From Pseudescherichia vulneris NBRC 102420 (GTDB lineage: Bacteria; Pseudomonadota; Gammaproteobacteria; Enterobacterales; Enterobacteriaceae): DNA of 48,011 nucleotides. A model generated the notes under the pieces. That model was not told the DNA's origin and did no database searches. It saw nothing but the letters and a program-made list of their open reading frames with translations. The stretch is from the NCBI RefSeq assembly GCF_000759795.1, contig NZ_BBMZ01000031.1, forward strand, positions 1 through 48,011, read 5' to 3'. Position 1 is the first letter of the stretch; each line of letters opens with the position of its first letter. Positions 46,504-48,011 of the stretch are shown here, piece after piece. A program made the translations under genes and the position numbers.

Positions 46504-47961
46504 ATGTCTGAACTGTCTCAACTATCCCCCCAGCCGCTGTGGGATATTTTTGCCAAGATCTGCTCTATTCCGCACCCCTCTTATCATGAAGAACAGCTTG
46601 CTGAACACGTTATGGGCTGGGCGAAAGAGAAAGGCTTTCACGCCGAGCGCGACCAGGTCGGCAACATCCTGATCCGCAAGCCTGCTACCGCTGGCATGGA
46701 AAACCGCAAGCCGGTCGTATTACAGGCGCACCTGGACATGGTGCCGCAGAAAAACCACGACACCGTACACGACTTTACCGTCGACCCGATTCAGCCTTAC
46801 GTTGATGGCGAGTGGGTAAAAGCCCGCGGCACGACCCTGGGCGCGGATAACGGTATCGGCATGGCCTCTGCGCTGGCGGTGCTGGCAGACGATGCTGTGG
46901 CTCACGGCCCGCTGGAAGTGCTGCTGACCATGACCGAAGAAGCCGGTATGGACGGCGCGTTTGGTCTCCAGGCAGGCTGGTTACAGGCTGATATCCTGAT
47001 CAACACCGACTCTGAAGAAGAGGGTGAGATCTACATGGGCTGCGCCGGGGGCATCGACTTTATCTCTACCCTCGCCCTCTCCCGCGAAGCGGTTCCGGCT
47101 GGCTTTGAGACCTTCCGCCTGACGCTGAAGGGCCTGAAAGGCGGCCACTCCGGCGGCGATATTCACCTCGGTCTTGGCAACGCCAACAAGCTGCTGGCAC
47201 GCTTCCTCGCCGGTCACGCTGCCGAGCTGGATCTGCGCCTGCTGGACTTCAACGGCGGCACGCTGCGTAACGCCATTCCGCGTGAAGCCTTCGCCACCGT
47301 TGCCGTTGCCGCAGATAAAGCTGAACAGCTGAAGGCGCTGGCGGAAGCGTACCAGGCTATCCTGACCAACGAACTGGCGATCAAAGAGAAGAACCTGACC
47401 GTGCAGCTGGAGAGCGTGGCCTCTGATAAAGCTGCGCTGACCACTGCTTCCCGCGACGCGTTTGTTCAGCTGCTGAACGCCACGCCGAACGGCGTGATCC
47501 GTAACTCTGACGTGGCGAAAGGCGTGGTGGAAACCTCCCTGAACGTGGGCGTGGTGACCATGCAGGACGAGAGCGCAGAGATCATCTGCCTGATCCGCTC
47601 CCTGATCGATAGCGGTAAAGAGTACGTGGTCAGCATGCTGGAGTCGTTAGGCAAGCTGGCAGGCGCGCAGACCTCGGCGAAAGGCAGCTACCCAGGCTGG
47701 CAGCCGGATGCAAAATCGCCGGTGATGCAGCTGGTGCGTGAAACCTATCAGCGCCTGTTCGACAAAACGCCGAACATCCAGGTGATCCACGCCGGTCTTG
47801 AGTGCGGCCTGTTCAAAAAGCCGTACCCGGATATGGATATGGTCTCCATCGGGCCAACCATCACCGGTCCGCACTCCCCGGATGAGCAGGTACACATCGA
47901 GAGCGTGGGCCAGTACTGGACCCTGCTGACCGAACTGCTGAAGTCGATCCCGGCGAAGTAA
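46504..47961 (+). CDS. pepD: Beta-Ala-His (aminoacyl-histidine) dipeptidase, peptidase D
   Basis: The start at ATG 46504 follows GGAG and gives 485 residues, the normal length. This M20-family metallopeptidase hydrolyses unspecific dipeptides including carnosine in the cytosol. Zinc-site motifs are VVLQAHLDMVPQK (His/Asp), TLGADNGIGMASAL (bridging Asp), TMTEEAGMDGAFGL (catalytic Glu pair), INTDSEEEGEIYMGC and the final GPTITGPHSPDEQVHIES. The C-terminal dimerisation lobe is complete. Confidence 0.98.
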   Translation: MSELSQLSPQPLWDIFAKICSIPHPSYHEEQLAEHVMGWAKEKGFHAERDQVGNILIRKPATAGMENRKPVVLQAHLDMVPQKNHDTVHDFTVDPIQPYVDGEWVKARGTTLGADNGIGMASALAVLADDAVAHGPLEVLLTMTEEAGMDGAFGLQAGWLQADILINTDSEEEGEIYMGCAGGIDFISTLALSREAVPAGFETFRLTLKGLKGGHSGGDIHLGLGNANKLLARFLAGHAAELDLRLLDFNGGTLRNAIPREAFATVAVAADKAEQLKALAEAYQAILTNELAIKEKNLTVQLESVASDKAALTTASRDAFVQLLNATPNGVIRNSDVAKGVVETSLNVGVVTMQDESAEIICLIRSLIDSGKEYVVSMLESLGKLAGAQTSAKGSYPGWQPDAKSPVMQLVRETYQRLFDKTPNIQVIHAGLECGLFKKPYPDMDMVSIGPTITGPHSPDEQVHIESVGQYWTLLTELLKSIPAK

Positions 47962-47970
47962 AGAGCAAAC

Positions 47971-48002
47971 GCCGGGTGGCGCTACGCTTACCCGGCCTAC
48001 GG
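47971..48002. repeat. REP element after pepD
   Basis: GCCGGGTGGCGC...GCTTACCCGGCCTACGG is a well-conserved REP palindrome directly after the pepD stop. Confidence 0.85.
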
Positions 48003-48011
48003 TTCGACAAT

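Overview
The window looks like a chromosomal segment of an Enterobacteriaceae member (Enterobacter/Lelliottia-like; species not resolved by eye). The right end carries the block pepD, gpt, frsA, crl, phoE, proB, proA, thrW in the order known from Escherichia coli, inverted relative to the given strand, and the thrW tRNA matches the E. coli gene as I recall it. The left part has GC-rich enterobacterial genes. The middle is AT-richer, mosaic and full of remnants, as expected of an island next to a tRNA integration hotspot.

Layout. (1) 1-5.8 kb: a compact ethanolamine operon, eat-eutB-eutC, behind a good -24/-12 sigma-54 promoter and without microcompartment genes, followed by a BLUF-EAL photoreceptor (bluF-like) and a CinA/PncC-like protein. 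(2) 5.8-10.7 kb: a PAS-GGDEF cyclase, an orphan phage antirepressor, an Ail/OmpX-type barrel and a YdhS-like flavoprotein. (3) 10.8-16.4 kb: a short accessory stretch with a possible truncated effector end plus a membrane protein, a DXD glycosyltransferase, a complete ascorbate-type PTS (EIIA, EIIB, EIIC) with a divergent GntR regulator and candidate operators, and a DUF943/T6SS-immunity-type lipoprotein pair. (4) 17-33.9 kb: a detoxification and envelope-stress region with a Bcr/CflA efflux pump, nitroreductase, two exported alpha/beta hydrolases, three aldo-keto reductases (one with a Tat-like signal), a CusRS/HprRS-type two-component system, cupin, CMD-family protein, exported flavodoxin, LysR regulator, SDR and BhsA-like peptide. 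Two motif families tie it together: TGACA-N4-TGTCA upstream of three transcription units and ATGAA-N5-TTCAT upstream of the efflux pump, the nitroreductase and the LysR gene. (5) 27.1-28.9 kb, inside region 4: an AT-rich two-gene cassette of unknown function, one protein possibly HEPN-like. (6) 34-37.1 kb: a lipoprotein, a PP2C phosphatase / Ser-Thr kinase / small-ORF operon and a possible CoiA-like fragment, ending at thrW. (7) 37.1-48 kb: conserved core.

How the genes may work together (inference). Region 4 reads as one stress regulon. An envelope sensor kinase would switch on periplasmic redox enzymes, aldehyde/quinone reductases and an outer-envelope stress peptide, while the LysR protein would control efflux and the nitroreductase. 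A decayed second copy of the hydrolase locus about 10 kb away, a frameshifted RamA-like gene, an orphan terminator and immunity genes without toxins show repeated gain and loss. The best candidates for something undescribed are the two-motif stress regulon with its Tat-exported AKR/flavodoxin module, the 27.1-28.9 kb unknown gene pair, and the kinase/phosphatase cassette beside thrW.
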